In this document: positions 7,706 through 15,265 of the stretch, one piece after another | How the letters are laid out: each line of letters opens with the position of its first letter | How positions within the stretch are numbered: the first letter of the stretch is position 1 | NCBI RefSeq assembly: GCF_937980635.1 | Contig: NZ_CALJPG010000030.1 | Coordinates: forward strand, 20,318-84,317 | Length of the DNA stretch: 64,000 bases | Origin: an uncultured Campylobacter sp. | Lineage (GTDB): Bacteria > Campylobacterota > Campylobacteria > Campylobacterales > Campylobacteraceae | Direction of reading: 5' to 3' | Translations under genes and position numbers: made by a program | Notes under the pieces: model-generated | The model's input: only the letters and a program-made list of their open reading frames with translations | Database searches by the model: none | Told to the model about the DNA's origin: nothing

Positions 7706-9094
7706 GTGAAAAAAATGTGGGAAGGGCGCTTTAGCGAGGCGAGTTCGGCGCTTTTGGAGGAGTTTAACGCCTCGATCGGCTTTGATAGGGCGCTTTGGCA
7801 GGAGGATATCGCAGGCAGCAAGGCGCACGCTCGGATGCTCGGCGCCTGCGGGATCTTAAAGCCTGAGGAGAGCGAAAAAATCGTCGCGGGGCTTGACGCC
7901 GTGTTTGAAGAGATAAAAAGCGGTAAATTTGAGTTTAAAACCGCCGACGAGGACATACACATGGCGGTCGAAAAGCGCCTAAGCGAGCTCATCGGAAGCG
8001 ATCTTGGCGGCAGGTTGCACACCGCGCGCAGCAGAAACGATCAGGTCGCGCTTGATTTTCGCCTCTACGTGCTTAAAAGCGGCGCTGCGCTCGCCGAAAA
8101 GATCCGCGAGCTAGTAGAGGCTCTGCGAGATATAGCTAGCGAGCATACAGGCACGCTAATGCCCGGCTACACGCACCTTCAGCACGCCCAGCCCGTGAGC
8201 CTTGCCTATCATTTGCTAGCTTACGCGTTTATGTTTCGCCGCGACTACGAGCGCTTTACTAGCTCGCGCGAGCGAAATAACCTCTGTCCGCTAGGCTCGG
8301 CTGCGCTTGCCGGCACGCCGCACCCTATAAACCGCGAGTTGGTCGCGCAGCAGCTCAGGTTTGCGGGAGTGACGCCAAACGCGATGGATAGCGTCAGCGA
8401 CCGCGATTTTGCGCTAGAGATTTTGTTTAACGTAAGCGTGCTGATGACGCATGCGTCGCGCCTGTGCGAGGAGCTAATCTTGTGGAGCTCGCAGGAGTTC
8501 GGCTTTGTGGCGATCAGCGACGCCTACAGCACGGGCAGCTCCATCATGCCGCAGAAGAAAAACCCCGACGTCGCCGAGCTAATCCGCGGCAAAACGGGGC
8601 GCGTAAATGGCAATCTCGTCGCGCTGCTAACGGTGATGAAGGGCTTGCCGCTAGCATACAACAAGGACATGCAAGAGGACAAGGAGGGCGTTTTTGATAG
8701 CGTCGCCACCGCGCTTGCGAGCCTTGAAATTTTAAAACAGATGTTAAAAACGGCTAAATTTAACGAGCAAAATATGCTCGCGATGACGCGCCGCGGGCAC
8801 CTCACGGCAACCGATCTGGCTGACTATCTCGTGCGGGAGAAAAACGTGCCCTTTCGCCAGGCACACTTCATCACGGGCAAGGCCGTGGCGTATGCGGAAA
8901 ATTTGGGTCTAGATTTGAGTGAGCTAAATGCGCAGCAGCTTGCAAGCGTGGATGAAAGCTTAGGCGGCGATGCGGTTAAATTTCTTGATCTAAACGCTTC
9001 TAAGGAGGCGCGCAAGTCGCAAGGAGGCACGGCGAATGAAAGCGTGGCGGCGCAGATTGAAATTTTAAACGAGTGGCTGAAAGGGAAAATTTAA
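7706..9094 (+). CDS. argH: Argininosuccinate lyase
   Basis: ArgH splits argininosuccinate to arginine and fumarate, the last step of arginine synthesis; fumarate is also a respiratory acceptor. I place the start at GTG 7706 because AAGGAG ends five bases upstream and the protein then opens VKKMWEGRFSEA, the usual ArgH N-terminus. This gives 462 residues, the family norm; an upstream in-frame ATG at 7586 would add 40 unlikely residues. The family signature SSIMPQKKNPD lies near residue 278, TARSRNDQVALDF near residue 110 and the HLQHAQP segment near 158. A -10-like TATAAA at 7670-7675 may drive it. It stands alone here, away from other arg genes. Confidence 0.97.
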   Translation: MKKMWEGRFSEASSALLEEFNASIGFDRALWQEDIAGSKAHARMLGACGILKPEESEKIVAGLDAVFEEIKSGKFEFKTADEDIHMAVEKRLSELIGSDLGGRLHTARSRNDQVALDFRLYVLKSGAALAEKIRELVEALRDIASEHTGTLMPGYTHLQHAQPVSLAYHLLAYAFMFRRDYERFTSSRERNNLCPLGSAALAGTPHPINRELVAQQLRFAGVTPNAMDSVSDRDFALEILFNVSVLMTHASRLCEELILWSSQEFGFVAISDAYSTGSSIMPQKKNPDVAELIRGKTGRVNGNLVALLTVMKGLPLAYNKDMQEDKEGVFDSVATALASLEILKQMLKTAKFNEQNMLAMTRRGHLTATDLADYLVREKNVPFRQAHFITGKAVAYAENLGLDLSELNAQQLASVDESLGGDAVKFLDLNASKEARKSQGGTANESVAAQIEILNEWLKGKI

Positions 9095-9733
9095 GGGGCT
9101 AAGTACCGCACGGATGCTCGGGCGAAATTTAGTGCTAAGTTTGGGCGAGAGCATGCCGCTTGAAGCGCGCGAGATAAACGGATACAATCTGATACCGAGA
9201 TTTAAGGGGCAGATCGGCGAAATTTTAAAATTTCATAGCCGCAGCTTTAAATTTTAAAATTTGGCGAGCTATGTAATACGTCTGCTGTGTGCAGAGCGGG
9301 TTTCGTGGCAGTGTTTTAAGCACTCGCCGCGGGTAATTACTGCGCAAATTTAAAAATGATAGCGCGCCCTAAACTAGCTTTAGAGCAGGCGCTTGAGGTT
9401 ATAAAGTTAAATTTAAAAGACCGAGCCGGCGCAAAGTGGAGTGCTTGGCTACAAATTTAGGCGTGAGATAAAATTTTAAAAAAGCGTGCCGCCGCTAGGT
9501 TGCCTAAGCGCGACTTAAAGGTGCGAGTAGGCTTTGTGGGCAGGCTTTAAACGGCGCCGAAAGCGGCTCGGAGCGAAGTTTAATCAGAGCAAATTTGGAC
9601 GTTAAACGGTGTCCACGTAATCGATAGGGCGCGAACGGAATTTAATCAAAGCAAATGAAGCGGCATTTTCTTTGTTTCTACGCGTCATAGAAGCAGTAGC
9701 GAGGCTCAAGCAAATTTAAACATGGAGGGCGTT
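9095..9733. other. Intergenic stretch, possibly with degraded sequence
   Basis: About 640 bases lie between argH and hemD. The only neat short frame is 9153-9257 plus (34 residues, MPLEAREINGYNL...), which has no ribosome site and no recognisable family. An imperfect 20-base direct repeat (17 of 20 identical) occurs at 9575-9594 and 9637-9656. I see no RNA gene. Confidence 0.5.
9575..9656. repeat. Imperfect 20-base direct repeat pair
   Basis: Copies at 9575-9594 and 9637-9656 share TTTAATCA-AGCAAAT with 17 of 20 matching bases. They lie 62 bases apart, upstream of hemD. They may be a small duplication or paired binding site; no partner protein can be named. Confidence 0.45.
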
Positions 9734-10366
9734 TTGATATATTTGGTGTCTAATACGAGATTTGATCATCCGCAGGTGAGGCAGCTTGCGGTCTGCGAGA
9801 TAAAATTTTTCAAATTTAGCCTGCCTACGCAGACGGACGCGCTAATTTTTACCTCCAAAAATGCGGTGGCGGCGATAAAATTTAATGAAATTTCACCTGA
9901 TTTAGATACGCCCGTTTACGCTATCGGCGAGCCGTGCGCTGCGGCTGCGCGCGAGTTTGGATTTCGCGATATCTATACGGCGCGGCACGGGCACGGAAAT
10001 GAGTTTGCCGCGGAGATCGCGCCGCTCTTGCAAGGCGCAGACGCGCTGTATCTGCGCGCGAGGCAGACGGTATCAAAGCTGGAGCAGATCCTGTCTAGTG
10101 CCGGCGTGCGGCTGCAAAGCATGATCGCCTATGAAAATTGCGTCCTTAGCCTCCCCGCCGCCGCAAAGCCGCCGCAAGGCAGCACGCTGATTTTTACCTC
10201 TCCTAAGAACGTTCGCGGCTTTACCGCAAATTTCGGCTGGGATGGGAGCTACAAGGCGATCTGTATCGGCAAGACGACGGCGAGCGTTTTGAGCGAGTTT
10301 TGCGAGCCGATAATCTGCGAAAGAATGTCGATAAAATCCTGCGTCGATCTGGCGCTTTTGCCATAG
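9734..10366 (+). CDS. hemD: Uroporphyrinogen-III synthase
   Basis: HemD closes and isomerises hydroxymethylbilane to uroporphyrinogen III in haem synthesis. The protein has the two-lobed family pattern: TSKNAVAA near residue 44, YAIGEPCAAAAREFGF near residue 64, LYLRARQT near residue 106 and TSPKNVRGF near residue 155. Sequence conservation in this family is low, so the call rests on these motifs and on length (about 210 residues). I favour the TTG at 9734 over the ATG at 9722. GGAGGG lies four bases before the TTG, and the product then begins MIYLVSNTRF, as in relatives. It is a lone haem gene here. Confidence 0.88.
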   Translation: MIYLVSNTRFDHPQVRQLAVCEIKFFKFSLPTQTDALIFTSKNAVAAIKFNEISPDLDTPVYAIGEPCAAAAREFGFRDIYTARHGHGNEFAAEIAPLLQGADALYLRARQTVSKLEQILSSAGVRLQSMIAYENCVLSLPAAAKPPQGSTLIFTSPKNVRGFTANFGWDGSYKAICIGKTTASVLSEFCEPIICERMSIKSCVDLALLP

Positions 10367-10383
10367 TTTAAGCAAATTTTGAC

Positions 10384-10389
10384 TATAAT
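10384..10389 (+). promoter_or_regulatory. Strong -10 box for the candidate 6S RNA
   Basis: A perfect TATAAT preceded by TTTTGAC lies about six bases upstream of the first base of the predicted RNA. A promoter here, between hemD and purD and more than 220 bases from the purD start, suggests a separate non-coding transcript. Confidence 0.6.
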
Positions 10390-10393
10390 TTTG

Positions 10394-10592
10394 CCCAAGC
10401 CTGGGTGAAGCGAGAGCGTTTTATATGAGGGTTCAACATATTTGTATAAGCGACGACGTGAGAGGTCCGTGTGACGCGGCTCGGCTCGAGCTTTTTTTAA
10501 AGTTACGGGTTGCGACCTAGAGATTTTTCCTAGTTGCAAGATTGGCTTTGTTTGAGCCGATTCTTTTTACGCAACGCTCACTTGGGTTTTTT
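10394..10592 (+). ncRNA. ssrS: Candidate 6S RNA (ssrS) upstream of purD
   Basis: A rod-shaped RNA of about 195 nucleotides can be drawn between a TATAAT promoter and a T-run. The ends pair: CCCAAG (10394-10399) with CTTGGG (10581-10586), and GAGCGTT (10414-10420) with AACGCTC (10573-10579). The apical half pairs AGGTC near 10473 with GACCT near 10514, with CCGT...GAC opposite GTTACGG inside. On the 3' side of the open centre sits a small hairpin GGCT/AGCC near 10543-10558, as in many 6S central bubbles. The molecule ends in a run of seven Ts. 6S RNA mimics an open promoter and binds sigma70 RNA polymerase. I recognise architecture and position next to a purine gene, not primary sequence, so the name is tentative. 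Confidence 0.55.
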
Positions 10593-10610
10593 TACGTTAC
10601 GGAGGCTTCA

Positions 10611-11867
10611 TTGAATATCCTAATAATCGGCGGTGGCGGTAGAGAATACGCGATCGGGCTAAGACTTCGCGAGGATAAAAACGTTTTAAATCTGTATTTT
10701 GCTCCGGGAAACGGCGCTACAAAGGCGCTTGGTAAAAATTTAGATTTAAAAGATTTTAATGAACTCGCGCTCTTTGCCAAAAACAACGACGTAGCCCTTA
10801 CCGTCGTGGGCGCCGAAGAGCCTCTTACAAAAGGTATCGTGGATATTTTTAAAGCGCAAGGCCTCGCGATATTCGGCCCCAGCGCCGCTGCGGCGAAGCT
10901 TGAGGGCTCTAAAGCCTATATGAAGGACTTTCTAGCGCGAAATCATATTAAAACCGCAAAATTTCTAAGCAGCGACGATCTATCCGAAATTTCAAAATTT
11001 ATCGATACTCTAAACGGCCGCGTAGTGGTCAAAGCGGACGGCTTGTGCGCAGGCAAGGGCGTCATCATCGCAAACTCCAAAGATGAAGCTAAAAAAGCCG
11101 CCGCGGATATGCTAAGCGGCGAAAGCTTCGGCGAAGCGGGCAAGCGTGTCGTCGTGGAGGAGTTTTTAGAGGGCTTCGAGCTGAGTTTTTTTGCGATCTG
11201 CGACGGGGAGAATTTCGTAAGTCTGCCCGTAGCGCAGGATCACAAAAAATTGCTTGACGGCGATCTTGGCCCGAACACCGGCGGCATGGGAGCTTATGCA
11301 CCTAGCCCGCTAGCGGATGCCGCGCTGATAAAAAGAGTAGAAAGCGAGATCGTCGCGCCCACGCTAAAAGGGATGAAGCAGCAGGGCGCGCCATTTTGCG
11401 GCGTGCTGTTCGTAGGGCTTATGATCGTGGGCGGCGAGCCTTACGTGCTGGAGTACAACGTCCGCTTCGGCGATCCGGAGTGCGAGGTTTTGATGCCGCT
11501 AATTGACGGAAATTTGAGCGAAATTTTATACAACGCTGCCGTAGGTAAGCTAAGTAGCATAAGCTTAAAAGAGCGATTTGCGGTGGGCATCGTAATGGCT
11601 AGCGAGCGCTACCCTTACGGTTCTTCGCAGCCTGCTTTGATCGAGGTCGTCGAAATTCCTGCGGGCGCACATATCTGCTACGCAGGCGTGAGTGAGCGAG
11701 AGGGACGGATTTACGCTAGCGGCGGGCGCGTTTTGGTAAGCGTGGGCGTCGCGCAGAGCCTAAAGCAGGCGCGCGATGCGGCTTACGCGCTGTGCGAAAA
11801 TATAAAATTTAGCGGCGCGCAGTATAGGCGCGATATCGCGCACCAAGCCTTAAGAGATAAAATTTGA
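10611..11867 (+). CDS. purD: Phosphoribosylamine-glycine ligase (GAR synthetase)
   Basis: PurD joins glycine to phosphoribosylamine using ATP, the second step of purine synthesis. The start is TTG 10611, with GGAGG five bases upstream, giving 418 residues that begin MNILIIGGGGREYAIG, the family's nucleotide-binding opening. The ATP-grasp body is clear: VVKADGLCAGKGVIIA near residue 140, GPNTGGMGAYAPSP near residue 220 and EYNVRFGDPECEVLMPL near residue 282. A longer reading from 10542 runs back into the candidate 6S RNA and is unlikely. Its TGA overlaps the TTG start of the next gene. It heads a run through pnp. Confidence 0.97.
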   Translation: MNILIIGGGGREYAIGLRLREDKNVLNLYFAPGNGATKALGKNLDLKDFNELALFAKNNDVALTVVGAEEPLTKGIVDIFKAQGLAIFGPSAAAAKLEGSKAYMKDFLARNHIKTAKFLSSDDLSEISKFIDTLNGRVVVKADGLCAGKGVIIANSKDEAKKAAADMLSGESFGEAGKRVVVEEFLEGFELSFFAICDGENFVSLPVAQDHKKLLDGDLGPNTGGMGAYAPSPLADAALIKRVESEIVAPTLKGMKQQGAPFCGVLFVGLMIVGGEPYVLEYNVRFGDPECEVLMPLIDGNLSEILYNAAVGKLSSISLKERFAVGIVMASERYPYGSSQPALIEVVEIPAGAHICYAGVSEREGRIYASGGRVLVSVGVAQSLKQARDAAYALCENIKFSGAQYRRDIAHQALRDKI

Positions 11868-12301
11868 TCGTCGCTCCGCTTAGCAAGCGCGTAATTGCGT
11901 TTAGTATCGACGAAGCGGTGAGCGTAACGCTTTTTACTATCGTGCTATTTACTATCGACGAGCCAGAGCTTGTTGCAGCGGCGCAGAGTGGAAGCAATCT
12001 TGAGGTACAAAAGATCGCGTCGAAATTCATTTTGCATTACGCGATAATAAAATTTTTATATCAGGCGATTTTTGTCTATTTATACGGCGCTACGCTAGGC
12101 AAGCTTGCGGTCAAAATTTATTGCGTCCGCGCTGACGGCAGCGCTATGGATATCGCTACTGCAGCGATCCGCGCGGCGGTTAGGTTGATAAGCGAGATGA
12201 TCTTTTATATGGGATTTTTGGTGGCGCTTTTTACGAACTCGCGTCAGAGCCTGCATGATATGGCGGCGAAAACATTGGTGGTAGAGATTGAAAAAGAGTA
12301 A
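11864..12301 (+). CDS. RDD-family membrane protein
   Basis: The 145-residue protein looks like a small RDD-family inner membrane protein: AFSIDEAVSVTLFTIVLF forms a first membrane segment with a charged SIDE motif. Later helices cover about residues 52-75 (LHYAIIKFLYQAIFVYLYG) and 101-120. The family's LGKLAVKIYCVRADG-type motif is at about 77-91, and the ending resembles RQSLHDMAAKTLVV, a common RDD signature. The role of RDD proteins is mostly unknown; some relate to ion transport. It starts at TTG within the purD stop and overlaps the lptD start by 14 bases, so all three are probably translated together. Confidence 0.8.
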   Translation: MIVAPLSKRVIAFSIDEAVSVTLFTIVLFTIDEPELVAAAQSGSNLEVQKIASKFILHYAIIKFLYQAIFVYLYGATLGKLAVKIYCVRADGSAMDIATAAIRAAVRLISEMIFYMGFLVALFTNSRQSLHDMAAKTLVVEIEKE

Positions 12302-14546
12302 AAAATTTAAAATTCTAGCGCTTAGTTTTAGCGCTCTTTTAGCAAGCAGTGCGAGTGCAAAGGTCCAAGACGTCGAGCTTATAGCAGATAATGTCGAGAA
12401 AAACGGCTTTTTGACGGAGGCTAGTGGCAACGTAACGGTGTATTCACAGGACTACTTCATCACCGCCGATCGCGCTACATACGACGAGCAAAACGGCATC
12501 ATCGAGCTTTTTGGTAACGTCAATGCGATGCGCGGTAGCAGCGAAACTACGCGTGCGCAGCATGTCAAAATCGATCTGAAAAACGATAAGCAGCAAGCCG
12601 ACGTAAATTTTATGATGGATAAGGACTCCGAGCTTTGGATGCAAAACGACGCCAGCTGCAGCGATAGCGAGTATTACCGCGTGGAGGGCTCCAGCGTATC
12701 TAGTTGCAACGTTACCGATCCCGATTGGCGGATTAAATTTAGTAGCGGCATGCTCAATAAAGAGAGCAAATTCCTCCATCTTTTCAATCCGAGATTTTAC
12801 GTGGGCGACGTGCCGGTGTTATATCTGCCGTATTTCGGCTTCCCGACTGATCGCACGCGCCGCACGGGCTTACTGCCTCCCGAGGCTGGCTACATCAGCA
12901 AGGAAGGGATCTATTATAAGCAGCCGATCTATTTTGCGCCTTACGACAGCTGGGATTTTCAGCTCGATCCGCAGGTGCGCACGCGCAGGGGCTTTGGCGT
13001 ATACGGGACATTTCGATTTACGGAGTCGCCGTATTCTTACGGCGAGATTAGAGGTGGAGTTTTCGATAACTTCTCGCGAGCGCAAAAACGCCTTGAATAC
13101 AAAAACGAGCGTCACCACGGATTTGAGGTGCAATACGATCGCAGCAAGCTTGCGACCTATTTGTTAGATGGCGATCTGCGCGAAAATTTATGGATCGATT
13201 TTACCCAGCTAAACGACCTTGAATACTACGATCTGAAGGAAAAGGGAGGTCTTGGCGACGATGCGGATAACTCGCTCGTAACTTCGCGGCTGAATTATTA
13301 TTTGACCTCAGACGAGCACTATTTTGGCGCTTACGGACGCTACTACATCGATACGAGTAAGCTAAACGCCGATAATACCTTCCGCAACGAAGATACCGTC
13401 CAAGAGCTTCCGACGCTGCAATATCATAAATTTAGCAATGATTTGGGGCTGCCAAATTTGATCTATTCGCTTGATGCAAAAGCGCGTAATTACACCAGAT
13501 GGGAGGGCGCGACTGCTCGCCAATATGAGTTTGACGTACCGATTAGTATAAGCACGCCGCTGCTGGCGGATTATTTAAATTTCGCTTTTACCGAGCGAGT
13601 GTATATGACCAATATCGATTGGCACGATAAATTCTACTACGCAAACGGCGATCTTGGCGAGGATAAAAGCACTTTCTACGCTAATCAATACACCGAGCTT
13701 TCACTCTACACCGACGTAGCCAGAGCTTACGATAGCTTGTATCATACGATGAGCTGGAGGGCGGATTTTAGAATTCCCGGATGGCAGCAAGGCGACATCG
13801 AGGATAGAATTTTAAAGTATCATCAGTATAAATACGACCTTGCTCGCGGCGCAGTAGATCGCTCGCGGCTGGGTAACTTGCAAGACTCGCTTTATTGGGA
13901 GGATAACTTCTTAAGCGAGCTTAGCGACGAATACACCCACGAAAATGCAGCTTTAAGTATGACGCAGTTTTTTTATAATGAAGACGGGCGTAAATTCTTA
14001 CGCCATAGCGTCAAGCAGCGATATGACTTCGACGATCACGAGTTCGACGATTTAGAACACCGCATCGATGCATATTTTGCAAATGGGCTAAATATCGGAA
14101 ACCGCTTTACCTACTCGCATAAATATAAAAGCTTCGATAAAGTCTATACCTATGCCAACTACTCCAACGACGACTTTAGCTTTGGACTTAGTCACGCTTA
14201 CGAATATGAAAAGCTAAGCATGGAGCCTAAACGCTATACGAAAGATAACTACGGCATCGTAAATGCTTCGGTAAATTTGCCTAGGAATAATAAAATTTTT
14301 GGGCGTTGGGATTACGACTTGGAGCGATCTTATTCTAAAATGTGGCGCGTGGGGCTTTCTCATACGCGCAAGTGTTGGAATTACTCTTTTGTGTATCAAG
14401 AGGATATCGAGCCTAAAAATACCAGTACGACGGGCTACAGCAAAGCAAGCAAGGAGCGCGGAATTTACTTTCTCGTAAATTTCTATCCGTTTGGCGGAGT
14501 AGGGTATGATTTTTCGGTAGATAGCGAATACGGAAGCGAAAAATAA
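12288..14546 (+). CDS. lptD: LPS-assembly outer-membrane protein LptD
   Basis: LptD is the outer-membrane barrel that inserts lipopolysaccharide or lipooligosaccharide into the outer leaflet together with LptE. The 752-residue precursor has a signal peptide (to about residue 24, ASSASA before KVQD). An OstA/LptA-like periplasmic domain follows at about 25-130 (TEASGNVTVYSQDYFITADRA), then a large aromatic-rich beta barrel to the C-terminus. The conserved segment PYFGFPTDRTRRTGLLPP lies near residue 185. Two cysteines in the DASCSDSEYY/SSCNVTDPDW region near 122-138 could form the disulfide that LptD needs. The start is TTG, overlapping the RDD gene; the TAA overlaps the ATG of the next gene. 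Confidence 0.93.
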   Translation: MKKSKKFKILALSFSALLASSASAKVQDVELIADNVEKNGFLTEASGNVTVYSQDYFITADRATYDEQNGIIELFGNVNAMRGSSETTRAQHVKIDLKNDKQQADVNFMMDKDSELWMQNDASCSDSEYYRVEGSSVSSCNVTDPDWRIKFSSGMLNKESKFLHLFNPRFYVGDVPVLYLPYFGFPTDRTRRTGLLPPEAGYISKEGIYYKQPIYFAPYDSWDFQLDPQVRTRRGFGVYGTFRFTESPYSYGEIRGGVFDNFSRAQKRLEYKNERHHGFEVQYDRSKLATYLLDGDLRENLWIDFTQLNDLEYYDLKEKGGLGDDADNSLVTSRLNYYLTSDEHYFGAYGRYYIDTSKLNADNTFRNEDTVQELPTLQYHKFSNDLGLPNLIYSLDAKARNYTRWEGATARQYEFDVPISISTPLLADYLNFAFTERVYMTNIDWHDKFYYANGDLGEDKSTFYANQYTELSLYTDVARAYDSLYHTMSWRADFRIPGWQQGDIEDRILKYHQYKYDLARGAVDRSRLGNLQDSLYWEDNFLSELSDEYTHENAALSMTQFFYNEDGRKFLRHSVKQRYDFDDHEFDDLEHRIDAYFANGLNIGNRFTYSHKYKSFDKVYTYANYSNDDFSFGLSHAYEYEKLSMEPKRYTKDNYGIVNASVNLPRNNKIFGRWDYDLERSYSKMWRVGLSHTRKCWNYSFVYQEDIEPKNTSTTGYSKASKERGIYFLVNFYPFGGVGYDFSVDSEYGSEK

Positions 14547-15265
14547 TGACGCCTAGAGCTGAGCTGATGTTTGAAAACCAAATCGACGCCGCGATGAAGC
14601 TTTCGGAAATTTTACCCGCTGCCGTGATCAAAAACGAAAATTTTCTAATAATCGCTCAATCCCTGGAGTCGCTTCCTATCGCAAACCATCTTGCTCTAAA
14701 GCTGGGGCTTGCTTATGAGTTTTTATTTACAGAACCCGTTTTAGCGCCAAATAATCCTGAATGTGCGATCGCGTGCGTAAGCGAAACCCAAGAGATCGTG
14801 ATGGTGGATGAGCTCGTGCGAAGCTTCGGCATCAGCCTGGATTACGTTTACGGGCAGGCAAACAGACTTTATGAGGAGAAAATTTTAAAAAACATGTATA
14901 AATTTCGCAAGGGCGAGCTTTTGGGAAATTTAGAGAAAAAAAACGTCATCTTGGTAGATGAGGGGTGTGAGAGCGGGCTGACCGCGCTTACTTGCATAAA
15001 GACGCTCGTAAGCTTAAACGCCAAAGCGATCTTTTATGCCACGCCCGTTATCGGCAGCGATAATGCAGACGAGATCGCCATGCTAGTAGATGGAATTTAT
15101 GCCGTTCACAAGATCCGAGATTTTGTGAATGTGGATTTTTATTACAAAGAAAAAACGCTCTCAAGCGCGGAGGAGATAATGCAAATTTTAAACAAATGCC
15201 CGCTTTATCTGCCGTTTCACGAAACCAACAAAAACAAGGAGAAAATTAATGCAGTGCAAAATTGA
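14546..15265 (+). CDS. Phosphoribosyltransferase-fold protein
   Basis: The 239-residue protein carries a PRPP-binding type loop, VILVDEGCESGLTALT near residues 134-149, matching the DD/E-G-x-x-T-G pattern of type I phosphoribosyltransferases. An upstream IANHLALKLGLAYEFLF resembles their N-terminal helix. Such enzymes transfer ribose-5-phosphate from PRPP to a base or amine, but the second acidic residue and the exact substrate motif are not diagnostic, so activity is uncertain. The ATG overlaps the lptD stop, and the C-terminus overlaps the pnp start by 17 bases. I recall a similar gene beside pnp in C. jejuni. It does not look like purine salvage hpt or gpt. Confidence 0.65.
   Translation: MTPRAELMFENQIDAAMKLSEILPAAVIKNENFLIIAQSLESLPIANHLALKLGLAYEFLFTEPVLAPNNPECAIACVSETQEIVMVDELVRSFGISLDYVYGQANRLYEEKILKNMYKFRKGELLGNLEKKNVILVDEGCESGLTALTCIKTLVSLNAKAIFYATPVIGSDNADEIAMLVDGIYAVHKIRDFVNVDFYYKEKTLSSAEEIMQILNKCPLYLPFHETNKNKEKINAVQN

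Noticed and set aside
10441..10500. Reading of the purD upstream RNA as SRP 4.5S RNA or tmRNA
   Set aside because: The conserved SRP loop and the tmRNA tRNA-like ends are absent; the paired ends and open centre fit 6S better.
10542..10610. Upstream extension of purD
   Set aside because: It would run through the predicted 6S RNA; the TTG at 10611 has a strong ribosome site and begins the family's conserved N-terminus.
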